This document shows, one piece after another, positions 1-11,340 of a DNA stretch of 64,000 bases. This DNA comes from Cliona cf. orientalis (taxonomy: Eukaryota > Porifera > Demospongiae > Clionaida > Clionaidae), in the NCBI GenBank assembly GCA_963930775.1, contig OZ005691.1, positions 10,351,000 to 10,414,999 on the forward strand, given 5' to 3'. Below the pieces are notes generated by a model that saw nothing but the letters and a program-made list of their open reading frames with translations, searched no databases and was not told the origin of the DNA. The number at the start of each line of letters is the position of its first letter. The first letter of the stretch is position 1. The position numbers and the translations under genes were made by a program.

Positions 1-743
1 ATTTTCAATTTATTGTACATTGTTTTTTCCCCTCGCTCACTCATGAACGTTCTGTTATGATGATTGTTGTGTTGTGTACAATATTTTGTGTCGATAATTA
101 TATTATTACTATTGAGATATTAATATTTGATGTTTGTAATGTATTACATGTAAGGAGTATCCGTGCCATCCCTACTTATAGAGTCTACCGACTCTATGAT
201 AATAATGCTCCACTTAATAGGTTGGCCGTGGTATAATATTATTATATTCTGGGCCATTAAATTTTCATCCTCATGAGCTGTAGCCACTGACAGCGTTTTC
301 GAAGATAGCTTCTACCACTTAACCATTGGGTAGCTGCTTCTCTCACATTACCTCCTCTGCTGGTGTGTAGGTGGGGGGCATTCTTTTCCATGCTGACAGG
401 TTCAAGCACATCAATAGGATAGCTACTGCTCCACGAAACAGGACTGGGACCGTTAAAAGGTACTGCACAGCATAGAGAATTACATGTATGGTACACACAA
501 TGTCATAGGTATATATAGATAACTCTTCATAATGGGGGAGGGGGGGTGGGCTTGTGTTGTCTCACCCAGTTTTATAACCAGCCTTACTTATTATTGGATT
601 GTCACTCTAACTGTAGCGGCAAGTATGACATATAATATTATTTAAGTAGCTAAGCGCCAATGTGATGCTTTGATTAATTTGTACTGGCGCTTTGCATTGA
701 TAATTAGAACGATCCTCGTAGATCTGATCTACAGCTGTAAAAG
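1..743. other. Non-coding flank, no gene recognised
   Basis: AT-rich sequence without a supportable gene. Bases about 150-215 are a reverse-complement relative of about 30595-30650 (shared words such as GTCTACCGACTCTAT and CCATCCCTACTT), so part of it is a dispersed repeat. A 79-codon open frame on the minus strand at 257-496 has no recognisable domain or splice context. Confidence 0.4.
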
Positions 744-857
744 ATGTCTATGAGGACACTTGACTACTATTTTAGGAAGAAAGGTAATGATGCTGGAGTT
801 GCTGGTCCTAGTCCAGGTCCTAAATCTCCTCATCATCAGCCTACCTTCAATATTATG
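744..857 (+). CDS. Candidate first coding exon of an unknown gene
   Basis: An ATG at 744 opens 38 codons that run straight into a GTAATT donor at 858. The peptide begins MSMRTLDYYFRKK and is followed by a Gly/Pro/Ser/His-rich stretch. Short N-termini of the type 'tsYFxKK' are common at the start of hAT-like transposase or ZMYM-type proteins, but no later exon was found before the CACTA element begins at 1189. If real, this gene was probably cut off by that insertion or is an old transposon fragment. Not otherwise recognised. Confidence 0.25.
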
Positions 858-1188
858 GTAATTGGTTTGAGAAAACGTGGGCAGTAGGAAGACCTCGAAA
901 AGCTAGCTAGTAGCTAATCATGATTTTCTTGAACCACTGACTCACTTTCTCATGTTGAAATGTTCACAAAATTGTTCTTGGTGATGTTATATCTACAAAA
1001 TAAATGGATCATAACATTCTAAATATAAGGCGCTACTCTACCAACCCAGGATTTTTAAAATAATTTAGTTTTGTCTTATAAGGTAAATGTCCCTGTTATG
1101 AGTCATTAAATTTTAAGCAAATGATAGGCCACATATGTAACTGGAGGGTTATTTTTTGCGGGTAAAATTTTTATGGACTTCCCAATGT

Positions 1189-1208
1189 CACTGGACGAAA
1201 TGGTATAT
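1189..1208 (+). repeat. Left TIR of the CACTA element
   Basis: Starts CACTGGACGAA and is preceded by the TSD TGT at 1186-1188. Pairs with 11318-11337. Confidence 0.9.
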
Positions 1209-1281
1209 TTATCCCTGTTAGAAAGCCAGATAAACATATGTAAAGACCAGGTTCCTGTCAGTTTATCCAAGTTTAAGCAGC

Positions 1282-1480
1282 AGCTGAAATATGATGTTTG
1301 CGAAGTTTAATCATATTTCAGCAGAGCACACTGGCCACCTTTCCACCATGAGAAAATATGTGGATAAAGGTATTGAAACATCATATTTACACATATATTA
1401 TGTCAGTAGAGAAATATGCTTTATTGCCATGTTTCAGCATATTATCTGGGAAAAACTGCCACAGAAAGATCATATTTCAG
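1282..1480. repeat. Left subterminal repeats of the CACTA element
   Basis: The motif TGAAATATGAT, or its reverse ATCATATTTCAG, occurs at about 1284, 1310 and 1469, with diverged forms (TGAAACATCAT, near 1375) between. In CACTA elements such subterminal repeats bind the element's own accessory protein; that role is inferred here from position. Confidence 0.7.
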
Positions 1481-2120
1481 AATATATCTATCTGCTACAA
1501 GATACTTAACATCCATGACTCCACATAGTACCATTAGCTGATGTAAGCTGAAAGACCATAAATAAATTAATACACTGATACTGAAGTGCACTTATTTTTC
1601 ATGTTTATGTAAATTTTCAGAATCTGATACTATGCTGAAAATTATAATAATTGTAATAAATGAAGCTGCAAATGATTGATCATGATCTGAAGTTAGACAG
1701 TCTCGTGAATAATTGGCTTGGACCATAAGTATGACAATAAAATAGCCTGTTCTAAACAATAATGAATGGTGATTATTAAGGACCAGAGGATCTAGGAGGC
1801 TAGGTTGGACATGCATCATCAAACATCACCAATAAAAAATTTTGTTCAGGAATGCTAAGGACATAAAATAATTTTCATCCCCTTTTCCAAAAAGTAGGGG
1901 CAGGAGGAGGCACTTTATTTCTTACTCATCAGGACACTAGACTAGATCTAGATTATATTTTCTATATACTTGGGTAGAGTCGCTCTACTTCATATGCACA
2001 ATAGCAATAAAATTCGTAGAGTTGGCCTGTAAAAATTGGGATGGGCGGGGATGAAAATCAAGTAAGCTATCAATGTATCATGATGCGTGGCCAACCTCCT
2101 CTAGTTTAAGACAACAATAA

Positions 2121-2707
2121 TTACTCAGAATCATTAGCTGAGGACAGTGAGGAGTTAAGTTGTGGATCTTGGGATGTAGGATCACTGATGGACGAGTTGA
2201 GTCCTGGATCTGATTCCTGATTATCCCGGTGGTATTCAGATTTGATAGCAAATCTGGGTGCATCCTCAGGCGGTTGACGAACACTATCAGGTCCAGAAAT
2301 ACGATGCTTAAGTTTATCTTTCGATTTTTTGTGGCTGTTGTAATATGCTGTATCAATTTGATGAAAGGCGTTTCTATATTTCTTTTTGAGCCATAATAAC
2401 TTTTTTACTTTCAAAACAGACCTCCCACCAGATTCAGTGTCTTCTTCATCGGAGGATTCTGATGACATATAATCTGTTGTAAGGAGTTTTCGTACACGCT
2501 GTTTGTGTGTAGCACTCCACGTGTGTTCTGAGGCAGCTGTGTCCAGTCCTAAGCTTCGGATTTTAAGTTTCTGTAAAATTAATTTGGAAGTGAATAATTG
2601 TTGTTACTGTACTATTTAATGCAATGATTGGGGATTTAATTTGTTTCGTAGTGGGGGGTAAAACCTAGTATGTGGCAGCATACCCATACTAGGGGTCTGG
2701 GGCATGC

Positions 2708-2738
<31 letters not shown>

Positions 2739-5675
2739 AGGAAATTTTGAAATTTATGACTTTGTGTGAGCCACCTTACAGTCAGTGAAAGCTAGATTAC
2801 ATATTATACAACCTTACATGTTTAAGACGTCCAATCCTTTTTTGCTTGGTCCTGTGCTGATTATATGCGCCAGATGTTCGGCGTTTCCTGTCATCATTTA
2901 AAGATTTGAAATACACACGACATCCACCTGCAGGAATGATAGAGGGGCTAATGCAAGTTAGCATACCCAAACTAAGGGGGGGGCTGAATTTTACAACCTC
3001 TGAAATGGTATCTAGTGGCTTCTCTACAACATGTATTAGTATGTACTTGCTCTTTTATGGCCAAAATTAATAATTATGGCCCTTCAATATTATATGAATA
3101 AATTCAGCAGCTTGTTTGAGTAAAAATAGAATAGATCTATAGAAAAATGGAGGAAGCGCTAGCTATTGCCGCGCTTACCTATCTCTCTGGTAGATGTCCA
3201 GCTTTAGATTTATCGATCATTGTTAGCTCTAGTGTCTGACTGCAATCATAAAATGATATTCAGTTTCAGTAGTCCTTTTCCGCTTATGGACACCATCCAT
3301 GCAAGAATAAGGTGCCACACTCTACGATAATCATGGAAGCCACAAATAGATGTGTTGATGCTGAACTCTGAACTCTGTACATCTCCTGCTATGATTGCAT
3401 ACCTTGTGATTATTCGATTAGTGAGAAAATTTGAAATTCGGCACGTTCAATGAATTAGAATGGAAATAAAATATTTCAAACCTGCCATTCGGGTTACTAG
3501 AATGTTCGATAGCTAGAGCAAGTACGATAATTATAATACTTGGAAATTTCAGGAGGAATGCCAGTGAGGGGGGGGAGGGGAGGACCCAGGGTGCCCCCTG
3601 TATTAATATACATGGCTAGTCATTAAAATTAGCTTACAAAGTATTTCTTCTTCTTTGGTGTTTGGAACATCGGTCTGTATTTCACGAATTATCTCCCTAG
3701 TTACTCCTTTGTTGAATGGTGATTCAAACCTGGAGTATTAAGCTTGTTTAAGTTAAGTGCTTGGCACTACGTAGCAATAATTTGCTTATTACCTTTCATT
3801 AAAGTTCCACTGATGCTTCTCAGCCTCTTCATCGGTGCTAAAATTTCGGTACACACTGTGGATCAAGTTCTAGGGCAGTATTTTACGATAGAAAAATCTC
3901 ATCATTATCAAGTTCACATACTGTACCCTCGTGAAAGAGGGCCCACTACCGAATGCCGGTACCCCCCACTTTGGGCTCAATTTCCTGCTAAGGTCTAGTG
4001 TTTACTCAAAGATGCGCCCATGTGTAGCTGCCCTGAAAACGCAGCTCAAATGGCTGGTTTATGTGGACTGAACTTTGGATAGTCTATGTAAGATCAATAA
4101 ATAGCGTGCTAAACAGCCGTACAACTAAGTCTAGCTACATGTAGGTTTATGCCACGTTTCAGCACAAATAAACGATCGTACACGGTTAGCCATGCCCACT
4201 TAATACGGCTGCAATCAGCGACACATGGTGAAGTATCGCAGCCGCCCTTCCTCTTGATTGGTAACCGTGCTTGAATAAGGCTGAAATCAATAGTAGCCGC
4301 TGCTACTATTCAAATTCTGAAGATAGCATGGGTAACTTACCTGGGCGCTCTTTCACGTATAAATGCAATACTGATCCATGATACCTCGAATATCGGCCCA
4401 TCCTCCAATCTTGGCCCAATGTAAGGTGCACCACCCATGGGCCCTCTCTTATGCGAGGGTACGATAATTATATACACATGTAATATATAGATAATTATCT
4501 AATACACTGGTAAATCAATGCTAACTAATTCCCTGCTGAATAATTTCTCCCTAGCTCAGGTCCTTAATCTAAAATCCATAGAGAGATCTATCCCTCACAA
4601 CCTACATAGGAATATTTCACCAGAAGCTGGACATAGTCATGCACAAACCCAAAATCATAAACTTCCTTGCAACAATATCAACTAAATATAGCTTGCAGGG
4701 TAGATTTCACTCAAGAGGGGGCAAACACATAGCAGGAAACTTAAGGAGGAGCAAATAGAAATCGGGGGGGGGGGGGGGGGGGGGGGGAGGGGGGATTGGT
4801 ATATTTAGTATAGGGAAAGCCAATTTCCACTTAATGAAAGGCAAAATTGTGCTTCACTTCACCAACAACCACTCCCATTATGGGGTACACTGAGTACATT
4901 GCTTCCGTAGAACCGTCTCAGAGCCAGGGTTGCCGGAGAAGGTGAGCACCAACTATAGTAAGCTCTTTTAATTACTTTATAATCTTATTATGCTCACAGA
5001 TTTTGGAAATAGGCAAATTGTGCTTGTACATGTATAAGGTTGTCACTCCCACAATAAGTGGGGTACACTGAGTACATTGCTCCCTAGAAGGGACCGTCTC
5101 AGAACCAGGACGACCACATACATATGCATGCACAATTAAACACTTGTGAAGTTTTCAAGTATTAGAGAATACTATCACTGCAGACTAATAGTCCTTTTGT
5201 CCCATCCCCAATTGCATAATAGACTATAGGGGGTTCAAGTGGTAAACTCCATATCAACACATTACTAGCTAGCTACTACTGGATCGACATCACTACTCCA
5301 CTGTGAGTGGTAACTGCATATATACCACTATAAAGTCAATATGCACTGTAATGATGTAATAATTTGATTCCCTTCCTACAGCAAAATCTGAGGACACGTA
5401 CCATTCGATACACAATCACACAAAGCGTAATTAGTACCTATACACTATTAAATTAGTACACACAGTTTCAATACCTTTGTCTGAACAGACACCTGGACTT
5501 TGGAAAGTTGCTTTCGTTGTTTGGTGGCCACCAGTTCTTTCATCTTGTCCGCAAATTGATTGTTTTGATCCACCAGTTGCTGATTGTGTCTCATTAAGAC
5601 CTCAGCCTGCCTCCTTGATTCTTGCATTTCAGAAATAGCAGTTTGCAGCAGTATAGCTATATCATCTTCTGCCAT
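2121..5675 (-). CDS. CACTA-borne coiled-coil/basic protein (TnpA-like candidate)
   Basis: Multi-exon gene divergent from the kinase. Exon 1 (5675-5475, 67 codons) starts MAEDDIAILLQ and is a heptad-rich coiled coil ending at an AAG|GTATTG donor, phase 0. Three downstream exons are clear: 3729-3638, 2927-2818 (donor GTAAGG) and 2570-2121 with the stop. They join in consistent phase and give a Lys/Arg-rich middle (KSLNDDRKRR, RVRKLL), an acidic SSESSDEEDTES patch and a Ser-rich tail. A linking exon between 5475 and 3729, starting in phase 0 and ending in phase 2, must exist. A candidate ends at 4341 before a CAG|GTAAGT donor and has the right end phase, but its acceptor is weak. No known domain recognised. 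Its position inside the transposon, coiled coil and basic character fit a DNA-binding accessory factor; this is inference. Confidence 0.6.
2709..2738. repeat. Poly-C tract (30 bp)
   Basis: Uninterrupted C run in an intron of the minus-strand gene. Length is likely uncertain in assembly. The sequence around it (GGGGTCTGGGGCATGC...CAGGAAATTTT) recurs near 59617-59652, so it belongs to a dispersed repeat. Confidence 0.8.
3920..4468. repeat. Inverted-repeat element inside the CACTA minus-strand gene
   Basis: The left end GTACCCTCGTGAAAGAGGGCCCA is matched in inverse by TGGGCCCTCTCTTATGCGAGGGTAC at the right, giving a fold-back of about 550 bp. It behaves like a MITE sitting in an intron. The candidate linking exon of the minus-strand gene (ending 4341) lies within it, so part of it may have been exonised or that exon call may be wrong. 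Confidence 0.5.
4764..4787. repeat. Poly-G tract (24 bp)
   Basis: Uninterrupted G run in an intron of the minus-strand gene, followed by more G-rich sequence. Confidence 0.8.
4866..5110. repeat. Two diverged direct copies of a ~60-bp segment
   Basis: The block GGGGTACACTGAGTACATTGCT followed by a CCGTCTCAGA-type segment occurs at about 4880-4930 and again at 5051-5107. It lies in an intron of the minus-strand gene. Read on the minus strand one copy is open with paired cysteines, but no acceptor supports an exon. Confidence 0.55.
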
Positions 5676-6190
5676 ATTTGAGTCTCTGAAATAAAAAAAA
5701 GAGCACATGATGTATACTGACAAGATATACAGGAAGATCAATTCGCTATACCTTCGTTGAAGATGAAGATCCGGTAGGCCTCGCCGTTCACTATTTAAAG
5801 GGGGAGATGGCAAGCAGAGGGTACAGGACTAGCACAGATAGACAGGAGATCAAGCTAACTCTAGCTAGCTAGCTCTGTGGGCAAAATGAGCGCCAAATCC
5901 ACGGTCGCGTGATGTTTCCTGGTAAAACTGACCAATGGGATTCGACGGCAGGGATTTTTAACGCTCCAAATCCATTGTAGCGTGATGTTTCCTGGTAAAA
6001 CTGACCAATGGGATTCGACAGCAGGGATGCGCCATGTGCACAGCCCGCGCGCGTGCGCGCGGCGGAATCAGAAATTCGAAAGTGATTGCGCGCGCGGCGC
6101 CATACCGTTGGCCGGCTCTTGTCTCGTTCCGGTACCAGGGCAGTACTAATAATTATTAGCTCCGCCTACAATAAGGCATGCATATGCACA
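5676..6190. promoter_or_regulatory. Bidirectional promoter region inside the CACTA element
   Basis: Lies between the divergent start codons of the minus-strand gene (5675) and the kinase (6191). It contains two tandem copies (about 5891-5956 and 5962-6027) of a ~70-bp unit, each with a CCAAT box in the context ACTGACCAATGGG, followed by a GC-rich stretch rich in GCGCGC. No other promoter elements could be assigned. Confidence 0.55.
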
Positions 6191-7369
6191 ATGGAGTCAG
6201 GCATGAAGGAGACTACACGAAAGCAAGAACGAAACAGAAGACGGAGAAGGAACAATCGAAACAAAAGAAAAGAGAGGTTGCACCAAACGTACGCGGTTTT
6301 ACAGGAGTTAGAAGAAAAGAAAGAGGAATTGATTCAAACTCGCGGCCAGTTGGCAACAGCAAGGAAGCGTGCGTTAAAACTAACCGTCCGGGAAGGAGCG
6401 TGTAAACCGCCCATGAAATGCGTACCAGCTCAGCATAATTCAGGACCAAGCAGTGTTTCTTCACTACGATGCTTTTTGCGTAGTAAACCCACAGCTTCAT
6501 CTCGACTGACAGTGGCTGGAGTTACTCGATATTCTGATTCCGACACACAAGTTCAGAATCATCAGGCAATCAACAGGATTGATAGATACAGCTTAGTATC
6601 ACTTGGAGCAGATGCTGATCTAGGATCGGGATCATTTGGAAAGTGTACGAAAATGTTGCTTAGTGCTACTGAAGTAGCTGTGAAAACAATAACTCTTGAT
6701 TCCTATTCTATAAAAGATGTCTGGTACGAGGCCGAAGTAATGGTTGAAGTATGCCATGGCCATCCAAACTTACCCCTTTTTATCGGTGTATATGATCATC
6801 CTGAGTGTTCAAAACCGCTTCTTGTGACAAAATTTTACTCCGTTGCTGGTAAATCATGCACATTTCATCAATATTTACGTAATCAGTATCAAAGTGATTC
6901 ACAAGTAAGAATACATGACTGGACACAAATTCTCGTCGGGATCTGTAATGGTGTACAAGCAATACACACAAAAGGTTTTCTACATAATGATTTGAAGTGT
7001 GACAACATTATCATGAGCGACTGCATCTGTCACTGTCAGACTAAGGAAAATCCACCTGTATGGCCAATCATCATTGACTTTGGCAAGGCCAGATCCATGA
7101 CATGCCCCAAAAAGTATAAACTGACTGACAAGGAAAAAGAATACTATCTAAAGAATTACACTCACTTAGCACCTGAACTTGTCAAAGGGTTACAGGCTCA
7201 ATCTGTGCAAACAGATATTTATTCTATTGGTCACATCATTAAAAAAGTTGTGATTGTCACTAAAAATCATGATCTCAAAGTTGTAGCAAGATTATGTACA
7301 AAATCTGATTTTGCCATGAGACCTTCACTTCAGTATGTTTGTGAATCTCTTTCTGATATATTAAGGTAG
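6191..7369 (+). CDS. Protein kinase carried by the CACTA transposon
   Basis: Single-exon ORF of 392 residues from the ATG at 6191; the frame is open upstream but without an ATG. Residues 10-65 are very basic, then Glu/Lys-rich with coiled-coil character. The C-terminal two thirds are a eukaryotic protein kinase fold: glycine loop GSGSFG (145-150), VAVK with the ATP-binding Lys165, catalytic loop HNDLKCDN (265-272, HND instead of HRD but Asp267 and Asn272 present), DFG (296-298), APE (327-329), the structural Asp342 in QTDIYSIG, and Arg377. All catalytic residues are there, so activity is plausible. The substrate is unknown. It shares the strand of the transposase 318 bp downstream and a divergent promoter region with the coiled-coil gene. 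Kinases are not a standard part of CACTA elements, so this is either captured cargo or a lineage-specific component. Confidence 0.85.
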   Translation: MESGMKETTRKQERNRRRRRNNRNKRKERLHQTYAVLQELEEKKEELIQTRGQLATARKRALKLTVREGACKPPMKCVPAQHNSGPSSVSSLRCFLRSKPTASSRLTVAGVTRYSDSDTQVQNHQAINRIDRYSLVSLGADADLGSGSFGKCTKMLLSATEVAVKTITLDSYSIKDVWYEAEVMVEVCHGHPNLPLFIGVYDHPECSKPLLVTKFYSVAGKSCTFHQYLRNQYQSDSQVRIHDWTQILVGICNGVQAIHTKGFLHNDLKCDNIIMSDCICHCQTKENPPVWPIIIDFGKARSMTCPKKYKLTDKEKEYYLKNYTHLAPELVKGLQAQSVQTDIYSIGHIIKKVVIVTKNHDLKVVARLCTKSDFAMRPSLQYVCESLSDILR

Positions 7370-7687
7370 CTAGTACTTTTAATTTATTACTTATTGTTAT
7401 CAATATTCTGGCCATTCATTAAAATTATTTCTATTTAAATCAAAAGGGGGGGGGGAACTATGACGTACATTGTATATACATGTCATACATGCAGGGATAG
7501 AGATACACATGCAGATAATAATATTATAGACAGTATGGAGAACACATGGGTATATACATTATCAAACACATCTAGTGATAATGACTTATAATTAAGTGTC
7601 AATCAAGGATCATATCTCACCTGCTGACCATGTGACGTGCTCTGATCTGGCAGTATATGTAGCTATATTATAGACAGATAACCAATC
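7370..7687. other. Kinase-transposase spacer
   Basis: AT-rich spacer holding the kinase 3' untranslated region (runs of T/A just after the stop, a G tract at 7446-7455) and presumably the transposase promoter. CCAAT occurs just before the transposase start (7682). Nothing else is seen. Confidence 0.4.
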
Positions 7688-10600
7688 ATGGCTGGAGTGT
7701 CACGTAAATTCTGTGGACACTGTATGGAGATGTTAGCTTCTAGAACCTTTAGAGAGCATCAAAGATTGTATTTTGACAGTGAGTCTAATTCATGGACTAA
7801 AAAAATCAAGAGGTTTCCTGAAACAAGTGCTACAGAAGCAGCACATGAACAACCCCTCATCACAGAATTTGGAGATTTTTCTTCAAATCCAGCATGTCCA
7901 GAAGAGGATAGTATGGTAACTAATACCTGACATAATTGATTAATATATGGTAAACGTCTTATTTTGTTTATAGGTTGATCCCAATGATAGCTCTGAAATG
8001 GATCATAGTACCCCTCATGAAAGTGAAAACACAGACGTTGAACCAGATGAATCTCCTGAGCCAGACAAGCTGAATGAAGGTAGGACTCCTATTAAATGAG
8101 TAGATTTTAAGTTTGAACCCTGATTGCAATGTATGATCATGGTTTGCATAATGATGGCTGTATGTATTAGTATAAATTATTAATGAGGTGCAGAGAGAGA
8201 GAGACTGAGAGACTGAGTAGAGTGTCACTGAGGGGGGAGGGGGAGAGGATGGGCGTAATAATTATGCATGCCCCTTTAATCCCAAGCTCAAAATTATCCT
8301 TTATATTGCAGATGATTCACAAATGGAGTCAGAGTATGAATCAGAGTCTGAGTCTGACTCTGAAATCGAAGATGTTCCACATTTAGCACCACATGATAAG
8401 AATTTTACACATTTGTTTCGCTGGTTTCTAATTTTCTTGTTAAGCTGGCAGATTGCTCATTGCATTAGTGCAGTTGCCATGAATGAGCTACTAACGTCCA
8501 TAGCCACAGCATTTTCTGTAGCCAAAACGTTAGTTAGTTCTCCTGCAGCTATTGGTCTTTCTGCTTTTCCAGTCAGTCTCTTTGTTGCTTATAGGTACCT
8601 CGGAATTGAACGTGATACATTTGTGAAATATGCACTCTGTCCTAAATGTCTCAGTCTGTATGACTATGATCACATGCTAAAGGCAAACCCAGATGGCTCA
8701 GTTAGAGTAAAAAGATGCACTTACGTTGAGTTTCCAGATCATCCGCAAAGAAATAGACGACTTTCCTGTAGCACACCATTAGTGCGTGTAGTGCATCATT
8801 CTAATGGTACAAAACGATTGTATGCTTTGCATTGCTATGTACGAAAAAGCCTCAAGGATGCATTACAGAGAATCCTTCTTCGTAAGAACATCCACTTACA
8901 GCTAGAGTCCTGGAGAAAAAGGAATATGCCTGTGGGATTTTATGGAGATGTTTATGATGGTAGGGTCTGGAAACATTTTGTGGATGAACTGTTGCACAAA
9001 AAGAGAACTCTTGCATTAATGCTAAATTTTGATTTTTTTCAACCTTTTAAGCATTGTACAGATTCAATTGGAGCTATTTACCTTGTTCTTGTGAATCTTC
9101 CTAGAAAAGAGCGCTATAAGCGTGAAAATGTAATTTTAGCTGGCTTAATACCGCCCCTTGAGAGCGAACCCAATACTCTGAACACATTTCTTTCACCACT
9201 AATCAGCGAACTCCAGGATCTCTGGAAGGGTATTCGTATGTATACATCTGAATCTCCAAGCTTCAAAGTTCTTGTTAGAGGAGCACTAATCTGCGCTGCA
9301 TGTGATATACCAGCTGCGCGTAAGGTTTGTGGATTCAAAGGGCATAATGCAAATCATGGCTGTTCTAGATGCTTCATATTCTTTCCTGGGCCAATAACAA
9401 AAAAAGATTACTCTGGATTTGAGAGAGAAAATTGGCCACCAAGAGATATTGACAAACATCGTACCATTTCCAAGAAGATTAAGCATGCAAAAACATTAAA
9501 GGCTAGAAATGATCTTGAAGTAGCAAATGGGATGTATTACTCTGAGTTGGAATACTTTAATCCTATTTTGCACACTATCATAGATCCAATGCATAACTTG
9601 TTCCTTGGAACAGCAAAAAAGATTTTCAAAAAGATTTGGATTCCAAGAGGTTTGCTAAAAGAGAAGGAGCTAAAAGAAATTCAAGCAAGGGTAGATTGTG
9701 TAGCCGTTCCCTCAACAATTGGACGTATACCGCGCAAAATAGCATCAGCATTCGGTGGATTCACAGCTGAGCAGTGGTTGAATTGGACATTAGTATACTC
9801 TCTTTATGCTCTTCGTGGTCTTATTGGCAAAGAACATTATGAGTGCTGGCGCTCATTTGTTTTAGCTTGCAGGTTGCTTACTCTTCCAGTTTTATCAGAC
9901 ATAGAAATAAAGAAAGCCGACCTTCTCCTCCTTAACTTTTGTCGTAAGGTAGAGATTCTCTATGGAAAACAAGAAATCACTCCAAATATGCATCTTCATG
10001 GTCATTTATCTGAATGTATACATGATTATGGACCCATGTTTGGATTTTGGCTCTTCAGTTTTGAACGGTACAATGGAATGTTAGGTAAATTTCCAAACAA
10101 TCAAAAGCATATTGAGGTTCAACTTATGAGGCGTTTTGAAACAGAAATGCAGCTGCACACTTTATCTCTACCACAGATGTTCCAGGATCAATTTTTCCAT
10201 CTACTAGAAAGTGTAACTGGAGGAGTTCATGATAAAGACAAATGCCTTGATGAGCCTCAGATAAAGTTTGGACTATACTGTCTATCAAATTCAGATTTCA
10301 GAGAAAATAGTACACATTTATTGCTCAAAGAATCAGTATGGAGGGTTTCTAATCGCTGGAAAATGAAACTCTTATCAAGTAGAGAACTGATTTGTTTTTC
10401 TAGAGTTCTTCACCATCTCTTTAAGGATCAGGATTTTATTCCCCAGATAGATCACCTCCCAAAACAGATTAGATGCTATCAACGCATTGAGTTCGGCTCT
10501 GAAGTGTACAGTGTGCATAATGATTCAAGGTATGGTCGTCATAGTAACATACTTGCACGCTGGGCTGGTGATGCTGGAGATATTGAAACCAAGAGTGATT

Positions 10601-10911
10601 TAAGACCGGGAACGATAAGACAGATATTTGTATATAAGTTCAGGACAGATAAGGGCGAAACTTATAGCATACCATTTGCTCAAGTTGCATGGTACAGATA
10701 TCATCCAAACAAGGCACTGTATGGAAATGGTTTAGATCTTTGGCACAGAGATAGTCATGAGGCATATGGATCTTCTTCATACATACCTATTGCTTGCATT
10801 AACTCTAAATTTGCACCAGCATATGGTAGTATAAGAACTGATGGTGCTTGCCACCCTAATTTTGAAAGCGTTATGTTTGTTTGTCCTTTACGATCCAAGC
10901 ATTTTGTATGA
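7688..10911 (+). CDS. EnSpm/CACTA transposase
   Basis: Three exons: 7688-7915, 7974-8079 and 8312-10911, joined in frame (phases 0 and 1) at GTAACT and GTAGGA donors, giving 977 residues. The N-terminus has a small CxxC...H zinc-finger-like motif (Cys9, Cys12, His24). An acidic Ser/Glu repeat follows near residues 116-130, then a hydrophobic block typical of this family, then the transposase core. Core features are LNFDFFQPF with the first likely catalytic Asp, a Cys/His cluster (ALICAACDIPAARKVCGF, then HGCSRC), DPMHNLFLGT, and ERYNGMLGKF followed by QLMRRF. These are hallmarks of the Tnp2-like EnSpm transposases that cut and paste CACTA elements. No internal stop or frameshift was seen, so the gene looks intact. 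Confidence 0.93.
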
Positions 10912-11084
10912 ATACTGTTACAATAGTACATCCTTGACTTTTGGTTATTAATTTTGTAATTAATCATGACAGTGTAACAATCTCATCATAATAATAATAT
11001 TATTATGAGTCCACACTTTTGAAATTCAGTGTAAATAAGTATCATGTGTATAAATGAAGTAATGTTAAATTTCAGTGAATCAGT

Positions 11085-11300
11085 GTAATTATGACATTTT
11101 CTCATCTTTATGCTATGATGAAACACAATGGAAACATGATAAATAAGCACATATTTACGATTACACTGAAACACGATATTTATTCAGTTTTAAACGTCAT
11201 TGAAAGTTCATATTTTATCGTATTTCAGCTCTTTTGTTGAAATATCTCCTTTCTACAACTTTCACATGTAACTGAAAGTCGAAACATCATATTTCAGATC
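11085..11300. repeat. Right subterminal repeats of the CACTA element
   Basis: Degenerate copies of the left-end motif, e.g. CATCATATTTCAG near 11285 and GTATTTCAGCTC near 11220, plus further TGAAA-rich words. Confidence 0.55.
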
Positions 11301-11317
11301 TTTCCTCGATATTAGAA

Positions 11318-11337
11318 ATATATAAATTCGTCCAGTG
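11318..11337 (-). repeat. Right TIR of the CACTA element
   Basis: Ends TTCGTCCAGTG, the inverse of the left end, and is followed by the TSD TGT (11338-11340). Confidence 0.9.
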
Positions 11338-11340
11338 TGT

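Larger units (their letters stand above)
1189..11337 (+). mobile_element. Complete CACTA/EnSpm DNA transposon with TSD
   Basis: The left end reads CACTGGACGAA (1189-1199) and the right end is its inverted copy (11327-11337). The first 20 bases of the two ends agree at 17 positions. The element is flanked on both sides by the trinucleotide TGT (1186-1188 and 11338-11340), a 3-bp target-site duplication as known for EnSpm/CACTA elements. Inside lie a transposase of the Tnp2/EnSpm type (7688-10911), a protein-kinase gene (6191-7369) and a minus-strand gene (5675-2121). Subterminal motifs related to TGAAATATGAT recur in both orientations near both ends. Intact ends, TSD, and long open frames suggest a recent, possibly still active insertion. 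Total 10,149 bp. Confidence 0.92.

Noticed and set aside
3744-3998. 84-codon hydrophobic frame on the plus strand
   Set aside because: No homology recognised. Its 3' half lies in the left arm of an inverted repeat, and it sits in an intron of the opposite-strand gene.
4341-4459. Candidate linking exon of the minus-strand CACTA gene
   Set aside because: The donor CAG|GTAAGT and end phase fit, but the acceptor is weak and the segment lies in a fold-back repeat, so it was not counted in the gene model.
6213-6500. Overlapping frames inside the kinase gene (both strands)
   Set aside because: Shadows of the kinase reading frame, which alone shows catalytic motifs.
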